DNA from: DATCMH01 sp036563505
GTDB taxonomy: Bacteria; Pseudomonadota; Alphaproteobacteria; Rhizobiales; Beijerinckiaceae
Length of the DNA stretch: 64,000 nt
NCBI GenBank assembly: GCA_036563505.1
Contig: DATCMH010000009.1
Coordinates: forward strand, 62,001 to 126,000
Reading direction: 5' to 3'
The notes below the pieces were generated by a model. That model had not been told where the DNA came from. It ran no database searches and was given only the letters and a program-made list of their open reading frames with translations. Position 1 is the stretch's first letter; each line of letters opens with the position of its first letter. Below are positions 1-8,171 of this stretch, piece after piece. A program made the position numbers and the translations under genes.

Positions 1-33
1 ACCACCGTCGCCGTCGTCTCCGCGCTGGCGACC

Positions 34-297
34 GTGGCGATCGCCTTCGCCATCGGCGTCTTCGGGCTGAGCATCGTCGGCGCGATGGGGCTCTACTTCA
101 TCGTGTGGTGGATCGGCCTCTTCGCCATCCTACCTTTGGGCGTTCGGAGCCAGTGGGAAGCGGGAGAGGTCGCGGCGGGAACGGAGCCGGGCGCGCCGAC
201 GGCGCCTGACCTCAACGAGAAGGCGATCTGGACGACCGTGCTCGCCGACGTCGTCTATCTCGGCACGCTGGCGGTCCTGCCCCTCTCGGGGCTCTGA
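34..297 (+). CDS. DUF1467 family small membrane protein, 5' end uncertain
   Basis: This is the tail, or nearly the whole, of a small inner-membrane protein of the DUF1467 family, whose function is unknown. The family pattern is visible: a hydrophobic helix running into YFIVWW and LFAILPLGVRSQ, a short acidic and proline-rich loop (GTEPGAPTAPD), and a second hydrophobic helix near the C-terminus. The frame is open to the window edge. The GTG at 34 is used here, but the real start may lie upstream of the window or at ATG 85, and none has a clear ribosome binding site. DUF1467 genes commonly sit just upstream of proS in Rhizobiales, as here. The family call is fairly secure and the start is not. 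Confidence 0.65.
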   Translation: MAIAFAIGVFGLSIVGAMGLYFIVWWIGLFAILPLGVRSQWEAGEVAAGTEPGAPTAPDLNEKAIWTTVLADVVYLGTLAVLPLSGL

Positions 298-658
298 AAA
301 GAAAAAAGCAAGGCCCTTGCCTTGCTTGCATGACCGTTTCGGTCTGTTTCGACCTCGGCTCTTGTCGGCCGGCGCCCTTGCGTTCGGGCGCGTGATGAAG
401 GTCGTTTTTCCTCCCAAGACTCGGACCGCCGATCCCTTCGCGGGTGGTTGACCCGCCCTGCGATGCTCGGTTCGCATGGCTATAAAGAGCCTGCGAACCG
501 TTGTCACTAGCTCTTAGACGGCTCTCAACGAAGGGTGATCGAGCGGCGCCCACCGTCAGGCGGCGGGTTGCTCAACCCTCGCCGTCTTGTCACCCCCGCA
601 GCGATGTGGTGAGTGCGCCGCGACCCTTCGAGTCGATGCGCCAGTCCGAAAGCCTTCC
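298..658. other. 361-base non-coding gap rich in hairpins
   Basis: No convincing gene is seen between the DUF1467 stop and proS. The stretch carries six consecutive inverted repeats: 308-325 (7-bp stem, 4-base loop), 332-344 (5 bp), 372-391 (6 bp), 440-456 (6 bp), 468-500 (9 bp, a one-base bulge, then 4 bp) and 561-584 (two 5-bp blocks with a small bulge). It could be a structured proS leader, a small RNA, or terminators of the upstream gene. No T-box, tRNA or known riboswitch core was recognised. Confidence 0.6.
302..325. terminator. Stem-loop after DUF1467 gene, possible terminator
   Basis: A perfect 7-bp stem (308-314 with 319-325) encloses CCTT and starts 11 bases after the stop codon. 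The run of A lies on its 5' side (302-307), so the U-tract would form on minus-strand transcripts. On the plus strand it is a stem without a good U-tract. It may stop antisense transcription or protect the 3' end of the upstream mRNA. Confidence 0.4.
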
Positions 659-1981
659 ATGCGCTTGAGCCGCTACTTCCTGCCGATCCTGCGCGAGACG
701 CCCAAAGAGGCCGAAATCGTCTCCCATCGCCTGATGCTGCGGGCCGGGCTCATCCGCCAGCAGGCGGCGGGCATCTACTCCTGGCTGCCGCTCGGCCTTC
801 GCGTCCTCAACCGCATCAGCGCGGTCGTGCGCGAGGAGCAGAACCGCTCCGGTGCCGTCGAACTCCTGATGCCGACGATCCAGTCCGCGGAACTCTGGCG
901 GGAATCGGGGCGCTACGACGCCTACGGCAAAGAGATGTTGCGCATCCAGGACCGGCACGAGCGCGAGATGCTGTTCGGGCCGACCAACGAGGAAATGATC
1001 ACCGAGATCTTCCGCTCGGCCATCCGCTCCTACAAGGACCTGCCGCTCAACCTCTACCACATCCAGTGGAAGTTCCGGGACGAGGTGCGCCCCCGCTTCG
1101 GCGTGATGCGCTCGCGCGAGTTCCTGATGAAGGATGCCTACTCCTTCGATCTGGATCAGGCCGGCGCGCGGCACTCCTACAACAAGATGTTCGTCGCCTA
1201 CCTGCGCACGTTCGCCCGCTTGGGGCTGAAGGCCGTGCCGATGCGCGCCGATACCGGGCCGATCGGCGGCGATCTCTCCCACGAGTTCATCATCCTCGCC
1301 TCGACCGGCGAGAGCGAGGTGTTCTGTCACCGGGACTACCTGTCCTTCGACGTTCCCGGCGCCGAGACCGACTTCGACGACATCCCCGGCCTGCAGGCGA
1401 CGGTGGACCGCTGGACCTCGCTCTACGCGGCAACGTCGGAGATGCACGACGCCGACGCGTTCGCGGCCGTGCCCGAAGCCGACAAGGTCTCGGCCCGTGG
1501 CATCGAGGTCGGACACATCTTCTACTTCGGAACGAAGTACTCCGCGCCCATGGGCGCCAAGGTGATGGGGCCGGACGGGCAGGAGCGGGACGTCCATATG
1601 GGGTCCTACGGCATCGGCCCGAGCCGTCTCGCCGCAGCGATCATCGAGGCGAGCCACGACGAGGCGGGCATTATCTGGCCCGACGCGATCGCGCCCTTCG
1701 ACGTGGCCCTCCTCAACCTGAAGGCAGGCGATTCAGCGACGGACGGCGCCTGCGTTGGTCTCCAGCGCGACCTCGAGGCAGCGGGCTTGTCGGTGCTCCA
1801 CGACGACCGCGATGAGCGGCCCGGGGCCAAGTTCGCCACCGCGGACCTGATCGGCTTGCCGTGGCAGGTGATCGTCGGGCCGAAGAGCTTGGCCGAGGGC
1901 AAGGTCGAGCTGAAGCGACGCGCGACAGGCGAGCGGGAGCTTCTGGCTCTCGGCGATGTCGTCCCGCGGCTCAAGGTTTGA
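659..1981 (+). CDS. proS: Prolyl-tRNA synthetase, short alphaproteobacterial type
   Basis: Class II aminoacyl-tRNA synthetase that charges tRNA-Pro with proline in the cytoplasm. The 440-residue protein starts at ATG 659 (MRLSRYFLPIL), which matches the usual family start; the upstream TTG at 587 would add 24 unrelated residues. Class II motif 2 is visible around residue 139 (FRDEVRPRFG) and motif 3 around residue 315 (GSYGIGPSRL). The C-terminal anticodon-binding domain follows (DDRDERPGAKF). The length shows that the roughly 180-residue INS editing domain of E. coli-type ProS is absent, as is normal in alphaproteobacteria, so editing of Ala-tRNA-Pro would need a separate protein. It is followed closely by the lol genes. 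Confidence 0.96.
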   Translation: MRLSRYFLPILRETPKEAEIVSHRLMLRAGLIRQQAAGIYSWLPLGLRVLNRISAVVREEQNRSGAVELLMPTIQSAELWRESGRYDAYGKEMLRIQDRHEREMLFGPTNEEMITEIFRSAIRSYKDLPLNLYHIQWKFRDEVRPRFGVMRSREFLMKDAYSFDLDQAGARHSYNKMFVAYLRTFARLGLKAVPMRADTGPIGGDLSHEFIILASTGESEVFCHRDYLSFDVPGAETDFDDIPGLQATVDRWTSLYAATSEMHDADAFAAVPEADKVSARGIEVGHIFYFGTKYSAPMGAKVMGPDGQERDVHMGSYGIGPSRLAAAIIEASHDEAGIIWPDAIAPFDVALLNLKAGDSATDGACVGLQRDLEAAGLSVLHDDRDERPGAKFATADLIGLPWQVIVGPKSLAEGKVELKRRATGERELLALGDVVPRLKV

Positions 1982-1994
1982 ACTCCACAGAGCG

Positions 1995-2303
1995 ATGACG
2001 CACTCCCGCACACTCTCCCTTGTTTTGTCGAAGCAGTTAGTCGTTACGCTGGCTGCGACTGGAGTTGCGCTGAGCACGGCAACGCTCGTCATAGTACTCT
2101 TGGTCATGAACGGCTATCGAGCGGAGCTGATAGCCAAGGTCGGTAATGTGCGCACGGAAGTTGTGGGCAAGGCGATTCAGGAAGCCCTTGAGACAGAGCA
2201 GCGGATCATGGTCCTGTTGCTTGTACTCATTCTGTCGGCCGGCGTTCTCAGCCTGATCTCGGGCGCCGTAGGTCTCTGGACGAGGCGGAGCGGTCCCGTA
2301 TGA
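1995..2303 (+). CDS. Mini-LolC: small two-helix membrane protein resembling the membrane core of LolC
   Basis: A 102-residue protein with two hydrophobic segments (about 15-38 and 71-94). It matches the neighbouring LolC/E protein in two blocks. Residues 23-51 align with LolC 45-73 (16 of 29 identical by eye, including ATL, VMNG and EL). Residues 64-99 align with LolC 276-311 (14 of 36 identical, including ALE and SG). The roughly 200-residue LolC periplasmic domain between them is replaced by about 12 residues, and the last two LolC helices are missing. Its TGA overlaps the lolC ATG as ATGA, implying translational coupling. Codon use is visibly less GC-rich than in the neighbours, with ata, gta, tta and gtt codons. 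It may be an accessory or modulatory Lol subunit or a decaying partial duplication. The function is inferred and unknown. Confidence 0.7.
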   Translation: MTHSRTLSLVLSKQLVVTLAATGVALSTATLVIVLLVMNGYRAELIAKVGNVRTEVVGKAIQEALETEQRIMVLLLVLILSAGVLSLISGAVGLWTRRSGPV

Positions 2304-3580
2304 CAAGTGCATCCGACACCGGTGCCGGCACACGCCCCTTCGCCCCGTTCGAGTGGATGTTGGCTGGCCGCTACCTGCGCACGAGGCGACGGGAAGGCTT
2401 CGTCTCCGTCATCGCGGGCTTCTCGTTCCTCGGGATCATGCTCGGCGTCGCGACGCTGATCATCGTGCTCTCGGTGATGAACGGCTTCCGCAAGGAGTTG
2501 CTCGGCAAGATCGTCGGGATCAACGGCCACATCTTCATCGCGCCCATCGACCGGCCTCTGACCGACTACGCCGAGGTGGCCGATCGTGTCGGAAAGATCG
2601 CCGGCATCCGGCGCGCCATCCCGATGGTCGAAGGCCAGGCCTTCGCTTCGTCGCCCTACCAGGGCAGCGGCGTCCTCGTTCGCGGCGTTCGCGGCGCGGA
2701 CATGCCCAAGATCGAGGCCATCTCGGGCAACTTGCGCCAGGGCTCGCTGGACGGCTTCGACGGCGGGGGCGGGGTGGCCATCGGCAAGCGCTTGGCCGAG
2801 TCGCTCTCGCTTCAGGTCGGCGACACCTTGACCCTGATCACGCCCCGCGGCGCCTCCACGCCCTTCGGCACCGCGCCCCGGATCAAGGGCTATCCGGTGG
2901 CCGCGGTGTTCGAGATCGGCATGTCCGAGTTCGACGCCACCTTCGTCTACATGCCCCTCACGGAAGCCCAGGCTTATTTCAACCGGGAGGGCGACGTCAC
3001 CGTGGTCGAGGTCTTCCTCGACGACGCCGACCGGGTCGACGAGGCGCGCCAGGCGATCGAAATGGCGGCCGAGCGTCCGGTCCTCCTCACCGATTGGCGC
3101 CAGCGCAACCGCACCTTTTTCGCGGCGCTCGAAGTCGAGCGGAACGTGATGTTCCTGATTCTCACGCTGATCGTTCTAGTCGCGGCCCTCAACATCGTTT
3201 CCGGGCTGATCATGCTCGTGAAGGACAAGTCGAGCGATATCGCGATCCTGCGCACCATGGGAGCGACCCGGGGCGCGATCATGCGCGTCTTCCTGATCAC
3301 GGGTGCCTCGATCGGCGTCGTGGGGACGATCGCCGGGTTCGGCCTCGGCCTCCTCATCGCCGCCAATGTGCAAGGCATTCAGGAGGCCTTGTCGCGGCTC
3401 TCGAACACCCAGCTCTGGGACCCAACGATGCGATTCCTGTCGCAGATCCCGGCGGAGGTGAACCCGGGCGAGGTTTTGAGCGTGCTCGCGATGGCGATCG
3501 TCCTCTCGCTGCTCGCCACCCTCTACCCGTCCTGGCGCGCGGCCCGGCTCGATCCGGTCCAGGCGCTGCGCTACGGGTGA
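2300..3580 (+). CDS. lolC: Lipoprotein-releasing ABC transporter permease LolC/LolE
   Basis: Inner-membrane permease of the LolCDE complex, which extracts mature lipoproteins from the inner membrane and hands them to LolA. The 426-residue protein has the family layout: an N-terminal helix (about 40-60) ending in VMNGFRKEL, a periplasmic domain of about 210 residues, then three helices and an FtsX-like C-terminus ending LDPVQALRYG. Many alphaproteobacteria have a single LolC/E protein rather than separate LolC and LolE, and only one full-length copy is present here. It begins inside the stop of the mini-LolC gene and is followed after four bases by lolD, so the three look like one operon. Confidence 0.94.
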   Translation: MTSASDTGAGTRPFAPFEWMLAGRYLRTRRREGFVSVIAGFSFLGIMLGVATLIIVLSVMNGFRKELLGKIVGINGHIFIAPIDRPLTDYAEVADRVGKIAGIRRAIPMVEGQAFASSPYQGSGVLVRGVRGADMPKIEAISGNLRQGSLDGFDGGGGVAIGKRLAESLSLQVGDTLTLITPRGASTPFGTAPRIKGYPVAAVFEIGMSEFDATFVYMPLTEAQAYFNREGDVTVVEVFLDDADRVDEARQAIEMAAERPVLLTDWRQRNRTFFAALEVERNVMFLILTLIVLVAALNIVSGLIMLVKDKSSDIAILRTMGATRGAIMRVFLITGASIGVVGTIAGFGLGLLIAANVQGIQEALSRLSNTQLWDPTMRFLSQIPAEVNPGEVLSVLAMAIVLSLLATLYPSWRAARLDPVQALRYG

Positions 3581-3584
3581 GGCC

Positions 3585-4274
3585 ATGAGCGAGCCGGAGC
3601 CCGCCCTGTTCCTGTCCCGCGTCGAGCGGCGGTATAGGCAGGGGGACGGAAGTCTCGACATCCTGCGCGGCGCGGATTTCGCGATCTGGCCGCGCGAACT
3701 CGTCGCGCTCGTCGCTCCGTCGGGCACCGGCAAGTCGACGCTCCTTCACGTCGCTGGCCTCCTCGAGAAGCCTGACGGAGGCGAGGTTTATCTCGGAGGC
3801 CAGCCGACGGCCGTGATGGACGATTCCGAGCGCACGCGGCTGCGGCGGGAAGACATCGGCTTCGTCTATCAGTTCCACCACCTCCTGCCGGAGTTCTCTG
3901 CGCTCGAGAACGTCGTCATGCCCCAGCTCATCCGCGGCCTGCCGCGGGCGGAAGCGTCCGAGCGGGCTGCACAGCTGCTATCGTTCCTCGGCCTCGGCGA
4001 GCGCCTGAAGCACCGCCCGGCCGAGCTGTCGGGCGGCGAGCAGCAGCGCGTCGCGATTGCCCGGGCGGTCGCGAACGCGCCGCGCGTATTGTTGGCCGAC
4101 GAGCCCACCGGCAACCTCGACCCGCAGACGGCGGCCCACGTCTTCCAGACCCTCGTCGCGCTCGTGCGGGCCTCAGGGCTCGCGGCCCTCGTGGCGACTC
4201 ACAACCTCGACCTCGCCGCCCGGATGGATCGCCGCGTCACGATCCGCGACGGCCTCATCGTCCAGCTGCCGTGA
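3585..4274 (+). CDS. lolD: Lipoprotein-releasing ABC transporter ATPase LolD
   Basis: ATPase subunit that powers LolCDE at the cytoplasmic face. All ABC ATPase motifs can be read: Walker A at residues 44-52 (APSGTGKST), Q-loop Gln96, the signature LSGGEQQR at about 148-155, and Walker B with D172-E173 followed by PTGNLD. The length of 229 residues is typical. It begins four bases after the lolC stop. The closely related MacB and FtsE families share these motifs, but the adjacent lolC settles the assignment. Confidence 0.95.
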   Translation: MSEPEPALFLSRVERRYRQGDGSLDILRGADFAIWPRELVALVAPSGTGKSTLLHVAGLLEKPDGGEVYLGGQPTAVMDDSERTRLRREDIGFVYQFHHLLPEFSALENVVMPQLIRGLPRAEASERAAQLLSFLGLGERLKHRPAELSGGEQQRVAIARAVANAPRVLLADEPTGNLDPQTAAHVFQTLVALVRASGLAALVATHNLDLAARMDRRVTIRDGLIVQLP

Positions 4275-4331
4275 GGACGGCAACGAAGCGTTAAGGTTGA
4301 CCTTCACCGGCTCAAGCTTTCGCTTGCCACT

Positions 4332-4346
4332 GAACAAACAAAGAAC
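4332..4346 (+). promoter_or_regulatory. LexA (SOS) box, GAAC-N7-GAAC
   Basis: The sequence is GAAC, seven bases (AAACAAA), GAAC. This is an exact match to the alphaproteobacterial LexA operator GTTC-N7-GTTC read on the opposite strand. It sits 35 bases before the start of a 33-codon gene, just after a possible -35 element (TTGCCA, 4324-4329), so LexA bound here would block the promoter. The lexA gene in this window has the same motif in the same orientation relative to transcription (29333-29347), which strengthens the call. Confidence 0.75.
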
Positions 4347-4380
4347 AAGACTGGACATAGAGAGAACATGAGGTCCAGCC

Positions 4381-4482
4381 ATGATCCGCAGCATCGCCGA
4401 AGCCACCGCCGAACTCGTCTCGCTTCTCCTCTTCGTGACCATGGTCGCACTCTGGGCGATGATCCTGGCGCCGATCGCCTGA
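4381..4482 (+). CDS. SOS-controlled single-helix membrane microprotein, SidA-like in form
   Basis: A 33-residue reading frame, ATG 4381 to TGA 4482. A short amphipathic start (MIRSIAEATAE) leads into one hydrophobic helix (LVSLLLFVTMVALWAMILAP). A possible ribosome binding site GAGG lies at 4370-4373. The gene stands behind a perfect LexA box (4332-4346) and 85 bases before dnaE. In Caulobacter, SidA is a LexA-controlled inner-membrane microprotein of about 29 residues that halts division through FtsW; size, topology and control match here. I have not shown sequence homology to SidA, so the function is inferred. It could also be an unrelated damage-induced peptide. Confidence 0.6.
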   Translation: MIRSIAEATAELVSLLLFVTMVALWAMILAPIA

Positions 4483-4492
4483 TCCCGCTTTC

Positions 4493-4504
4493 CACAGCGC
4501 TGTG
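4493..4504. promoter_or_regulatory. 12-bp perfect palindrome upstream of dnaE
   Basis: CACAGCGCTGTG lies 63 bases before the dnaE start, in the only non-coding gap between the microprotein gene and dnaE. It could be an operator for a dimeric regulator. No regulator is recognised, and chance is possible in GC-rich DNA. Confidence 0.3.
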
Positions 4505-4567
4505 CTCCCGCTGCTCTCGATTCAGCGGCCGTGACTCGCGATGATGATGACCGCCAAGAGGATCATC

Positions 4568-7500
4568 ATGACGCGCGTCCTGCGAGAAGTCGGCTTCGTG
4601 CACCTGCACGTGCACTCGTCCTATTCCCTGCTCGAAGGGGCAATGACGATCGCCACGCTGGCCAAGCTCGCGGCGGCGGACAAGCAGCCGGCGATCGCGC
4701 TCACCGACACGAACAACCTGTTCGGCGGACTGGAATTCTCCGAGAAGATGGCCGGGCTGGGTATCCAGCCCATCGCCGGCATGCAGCTCTCGGTGCTTTT
4801 CGAGGAGCCGGAGCTCGGCGCCCGCACCCTGCCGGAGGCCACGAACATCGTGCTCCTCGCTCAGAGCGAGGAGGGCTACGCTAATCTGATGCGGCTCGCG
4901 AGCAGCGCCTATTTCGACGTGGCGCTCGGCGACGCGCCGCGCGTGACGGCGGCGCGCCTCGCCGAGGCGACGCGAGGGCTCATCGCGCTCACGGGAGGGC
5001 CGGGCGGTCCGCTCGATCGGGCGTTCCGAACCAACAAGGCGGATCTTGCGGCAGCGCGCCTGAAGCGGCTGAGCGCCGCTTTCCCCGAGCGCCTCTACGT
5101 CGAGCTGCAACGGCATGGTCTCGACGAGGAGCGTCAGGTCGAGGGCGCGCTCATCGACCTCGCCGACCGGCACGGGCTGCCCATCGTCGCGACGAACGAG
5201 CCCTACTTCGCCAAGCCTGAGGATCATGAGGCGCACGACGCGCTGCTCGCCGTTGCGGAGGGCCGCCTCGTCTCGGACGACACGCGGCGCCGTCTCTCGC
5301 CCGAGCACGGCTTCAAGACGCGGGCGCAGATGCAAAAGCTCTTCGCCGATCTGCCCGATGCTCTGGCGGCCTCGGTCGAGATCGCCATGCGTTGCGCCGT
5401 GCGGGTCGGCAAGCGCAAGCCCATCCTGCCGAGCTTCGGCCGGGGTCCCGAGGCCGAGCGCCTCGACGAGGGCGAGGAGCTCAGGCGCCAAGCCGAGGAG
5501 GGCCTGGGGCGCCGCCTCGCGCAGCACGGTCCGGCGCCGGGCCTCACGGAAGCGGATTACCGCGAGCGCCTCGCCTACGAGGTGTCGGTCATCCAGCGGA
5601 TGAAGTATCCGGGCTACTTCCTGATCGTGGCCGACTTCATCAAATGGGCCAAGGACCACGATATTCCGGTGGGTCCGGGCCGCGGCTCGGGCGCGGGCTC
5701 GCTCGTCGCCTACGCGCTCACCATCACCGACCTGGACCCGTTGCGCTTCGGGCTGCTCTTCGAGCGCTTCCTCAACCCCGAACGCGTCTCGATGCCGGAT
5801 TTCGACATCGACTTCTGCGTGGAGGGCCGCGAGCGGGTCATCGAGTACGTCCAGCAGCGCTACGGCGAAGCCCAGGTCGGGCAGATCATCACCTTCGGGA
5901 CCCTGCTCGCCCGCGGCGTGTTGCGCGACGTCGGCCGCGTTCTCGAGATGCCTTACGGCCAAGTCGACAAGCTCACGAAGCTCGTCCCGCAGAATCCGGC
6001 GAATCCTGTCACCCTGCGCCAGGCGATCGAGGGCGAGCCGAAGCTCCAGGCGGCCATCGAGGAGGAGCCCGTCGTCAAGCGCCTGATGGCCGTCTCCGAG
6101 AAGCTGGAGGGCCTGCACCGGCACGCCTCGACCCACGCAGCAGGCGTCGTGATCGGCGACCGGCCCCTGGAACAGCTCGTGCCTCTCTACCGCGACCCGA
6201 AGACCGGGATGCGGGTGACCCAATTCAATATGAAGTGGGTGGAGCAGGCAGGCCTCGTGAAGTTCGACTTCCTCGGCCTCAAGACGCTCACGGTCCTGCG
6301 CGTCGCCTGCGACCTGATCAAGGCCCGGGGCATCGACATCGATCTCGGGGCGCTGCCGCTGGATGACGCCAAGACTTACGAAGTGCTCCGCCGCGGCGAG
6401 ACGGTCGGCATCTTCCAGGTGGAATCGGCGGGCATGCGCAAGGCCCTCGTCGAGATGGAGGCCGACCGCTTCGAGGACATCATCGCTCTCGTCGCCCTCT
6501 ACCGCCCGGGCCCGATGGCCAACATCCCGGTCTACTGCGAGCGCAAGCTCGGACGCGACGCCGGCAACGAGGCGAACTGGTATCTGCACCCGGCCCTCGA
6601 GCCGATTCTGAAGGAGACCTTCGGAATCATCGTCTACCAGGAGCAGGTCATGGAAGTGGCCAAGCTCCTCGCCGGTTATTCGCTGGGCGATGCCGATCTT
6701 CTGCGCCGCGCCATGGGCAAGAAGATCAAGGCGGAGATGGATGCGCAGCGCGATCGCTTCGTCTCAGGCTGCGTCGCGAACAAAATCACGGACGCCAAAG
6801 CGAACGAGATCTTCGATCTTCTCGCCAAATTCGCTGATTACGGCTTCAACAAGAGCCACGCGGCCGCCTACGCCCTCATCTCCTACCAGACGGCCTATCT
6901 CAAGGCGAACTACCCGGTCGAGTTCCTGGCGGCTTCCATGACGCTCGACCTCGACAACACCGATAAGCTCGGCGACTTCCGCCGCGAGGCCCAGCGCATC
7001 GGCATTCGGGTGGAGCCGCCGGCGATCAACCGCTCCGGCGTCGTCTTCGAGGTGGCCTACGACCCGAACGGGGAGGGGGCGATCCGCTACGCGCTGGCGG
7101 CTGTCAAGGGCGTCGGCCGCCAGGCCGTCGAGGGCCTTGTCGCGGCGCGAGGCGACGGGCCGTTCCGTGACCTCGCCGACCTCGCCCGACGCCTGAACCC
7201 CCGGCTCGTGAACAAGCGCACGCTGGAGAACCTGGTCGCCGCCGGCGCGCTCGACGAGATCGAGCCCGACCGGGCTAAGGCCACGGCCTGCGTCGACGCG
7301 ATGATGAGCCTGGCGCAGCGCGCCGTCGAGGCCTCGACGACCGGGATGACCGACATGTTCGGCGGCGTTGCCTCGGCCGACGTCTCGCTACGCTGCCCTC
7401 CGCACGAGCCCTGGCCCGCCGCGATCCGCCTGCAGAAGGAATACGACGCCGTCGGCTTCTTCCTGTCAGGTCACCCTCTCGACGAATACGGCGACCTGCT

Positions 7501-8041
7501 GAAACGGCTCCGGGTCCAGACCTGGGTCGACTTCTGCCGCAGCGCGAAGATGAACAATGGCGCGGTCGGCCGCGTCGCGGCGACCGTTCTTGATCGGATG
7601 GAGCGCCGGACCAAGAGCGGCAACAAGCTCGGCATCGTCATGCTCTCCGATCAGACGGGGCATTTCGAAGCGATCGTCTTCTCCGAGGGGCTGCAGCGCT
7701 ACCGCGACGTGCTGGAGCCAGGCAAGGCCGTGTCCCTCGTCCTGCAGGCCGGCGTCGAAGGCGAGGAGGTGCGCGCCCGGATCACCTCCGCCGAACTCCT
7801 CGACGAGGCCGTGGCGCAGCATCAGAAGGGTATGCGCATCTTCCTGCGCGACGACCGCTCGCTGGTCAGCGTGCAGGAGCGGCTCAAGATCCGAGGGGAG
7901 GGCGAAGTGTCCCTCGTCCTTATCCTCGACGAGGGTGAGCGCGAGGTCGAGGTGCGTCTGCCCGGTAAGTACCAGGCCTCCCCGCAGATCGCCGGGGCGC
8001 TTCGGGCGGTGCCGGGCGTGGTGGACGTGCAGGTGAATTGA
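4568..8041 (+). CDS. dnaE: DNA polymerase III alpha subunit
   Basis: Catalytic subunit of the replicative DNA polymerase, 1157 residues from ATG 4568. That ATG has a good ribosome binding site (AAGAGGA, 4556-4562); upstream ATG codons at 4541-4547 would add nine residues with no better signal. Domains in order: PHP domain starting HLHVHSSYSLLEGA; polymerase palm with the metal-binding PDFDID (Asp411, Asp413, Asp415); fingers and helix-hairpin-helix regions; a clamp-binding type motif (MTDMFGG) about 260 residues before the end; then an OB-fold and C-terminal domain. It lies downstream of the SOS microprotein gene, so part of its transcription may rise after DNA damage, which is inference. Confidence 0.96.
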   Translation: MTRVLREVGFVHLHVHSSYSLLEGAMTIATLAKLAAADKQPAIALTDTNNLFGGLEFSEKMAGLGIQPIAGMQLSVLFEEPELGARTLPEATNIVLLAQSEEGYANLMRLASSAYFDVALGDAPRVTAARLAEATRGLIALTGGPGGPLDRAFRTNKADLAAARLKRLSAAFPERLYVELQRHGLDEERQVEGALIDLADRHGLPIVATNEPYFAKPEDHEAHDALLAVAEGRLVSDDTRRRLSPEHGFKTRAQMQKLFADLPDALAASVEIAMRCAVRVGKRKPILPSFGRGPEAERLDEGEELRRQAEEGLGRRLAQHGPAPGLTEADYRERLAYEVSVIQRMKYPGYFLIVADFIKWAKDHDIPVGPGRGSGAGSLVAYALTITDLDPLRFGLLFERFLNPERVSMPDFDIDFCVEGRERVIEYVQQRYGEAQVGQIITFGTLLARGVLRDVGRVLEMPYGQVDKLTKLVPQNPANPVTLRQAIEGEPKLQAAIEEEPVVKRLMAVSEKLEGLHRHASTHAAGVVIGDRPLEQLVPLYRDPKTGMRVTQFNMKWVEQAGLVKFDFLGLKTLTVLRVACDLIKARGIDIDLGALPLDDAKTYEVLRRGETVGIFQVESAGMRKALVEMEADRFEDIIALVALYRPGPMANIPVYCERKLGRDAGNEANWYLHPALEPILKETFGIIVYQEQVMEVAKLLAGYSLGDADLLRRAMGKKIKAEMDAQRDRFVSGCVANKITDAKANEIFDLLAKFADYGFNKSHAAAYALISYQTAYLKANYPVEFLAASMTLDLDNTDKLGDFRREAQRIGIRVEPPAINRSGVVFEVAYDPNGEGAIRYALAAVKGVGRQAVEGLVAARGDGPFRDLADLARRLNPRLVNKRTLENLVAAGALDEIEPDRAKATACVDAMMSLAQRAVEASTTGMTDMFGGVASADVSLRCPPHEPWPAAIRLQKEYDAVGFFLSGHPLDEYGDLLKRLRVQTWVDFCRSAKMNNGAVGRVAATVLDRMERRTKSGNKLGIVMLSDQTGHFEAIVFSEGLQRYRDVLEPGKAVSLVLQAGVEGEEVRARITSAELLDEAVAQHQKGMRIFLRDDRSLVSVQERLKIRGEGEVSLVLILDEGEREVEVRLPGKYQASPQIAGALRAVPGVVDVQVN

Positions 8042-8171
8042 CCGCCTCTCTTCCCTCTCCCGTTGAGGGACAGGGTGGCCCCGCGGAGCGGCGTCTGTGG
8101 AGGGGGTTAGCGCTGCGATGCGCAGCGCCCGGCTGACAAGCCGATCAGGTTCTCTCCGCTCCACCCCTGTC

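Noticed and set aside
298..658. T-box, tRNA or known riboswitch upstream of proS
   Set aside because: Hairpins are clear, but no T-box core, tRNA cloverleaf, TTCGA-type T-loop or riboswitch core could be found, and T-boxes are not expected in proteobacteria.
4304..6589. A 761-codon open frame antisense to dnaE
   Set aside because: It is rich in Arg, His, Leu and Ala with no domain pattern. Long antisense frames are expected opposite GC-rich genes, and dnaE is clearly real.
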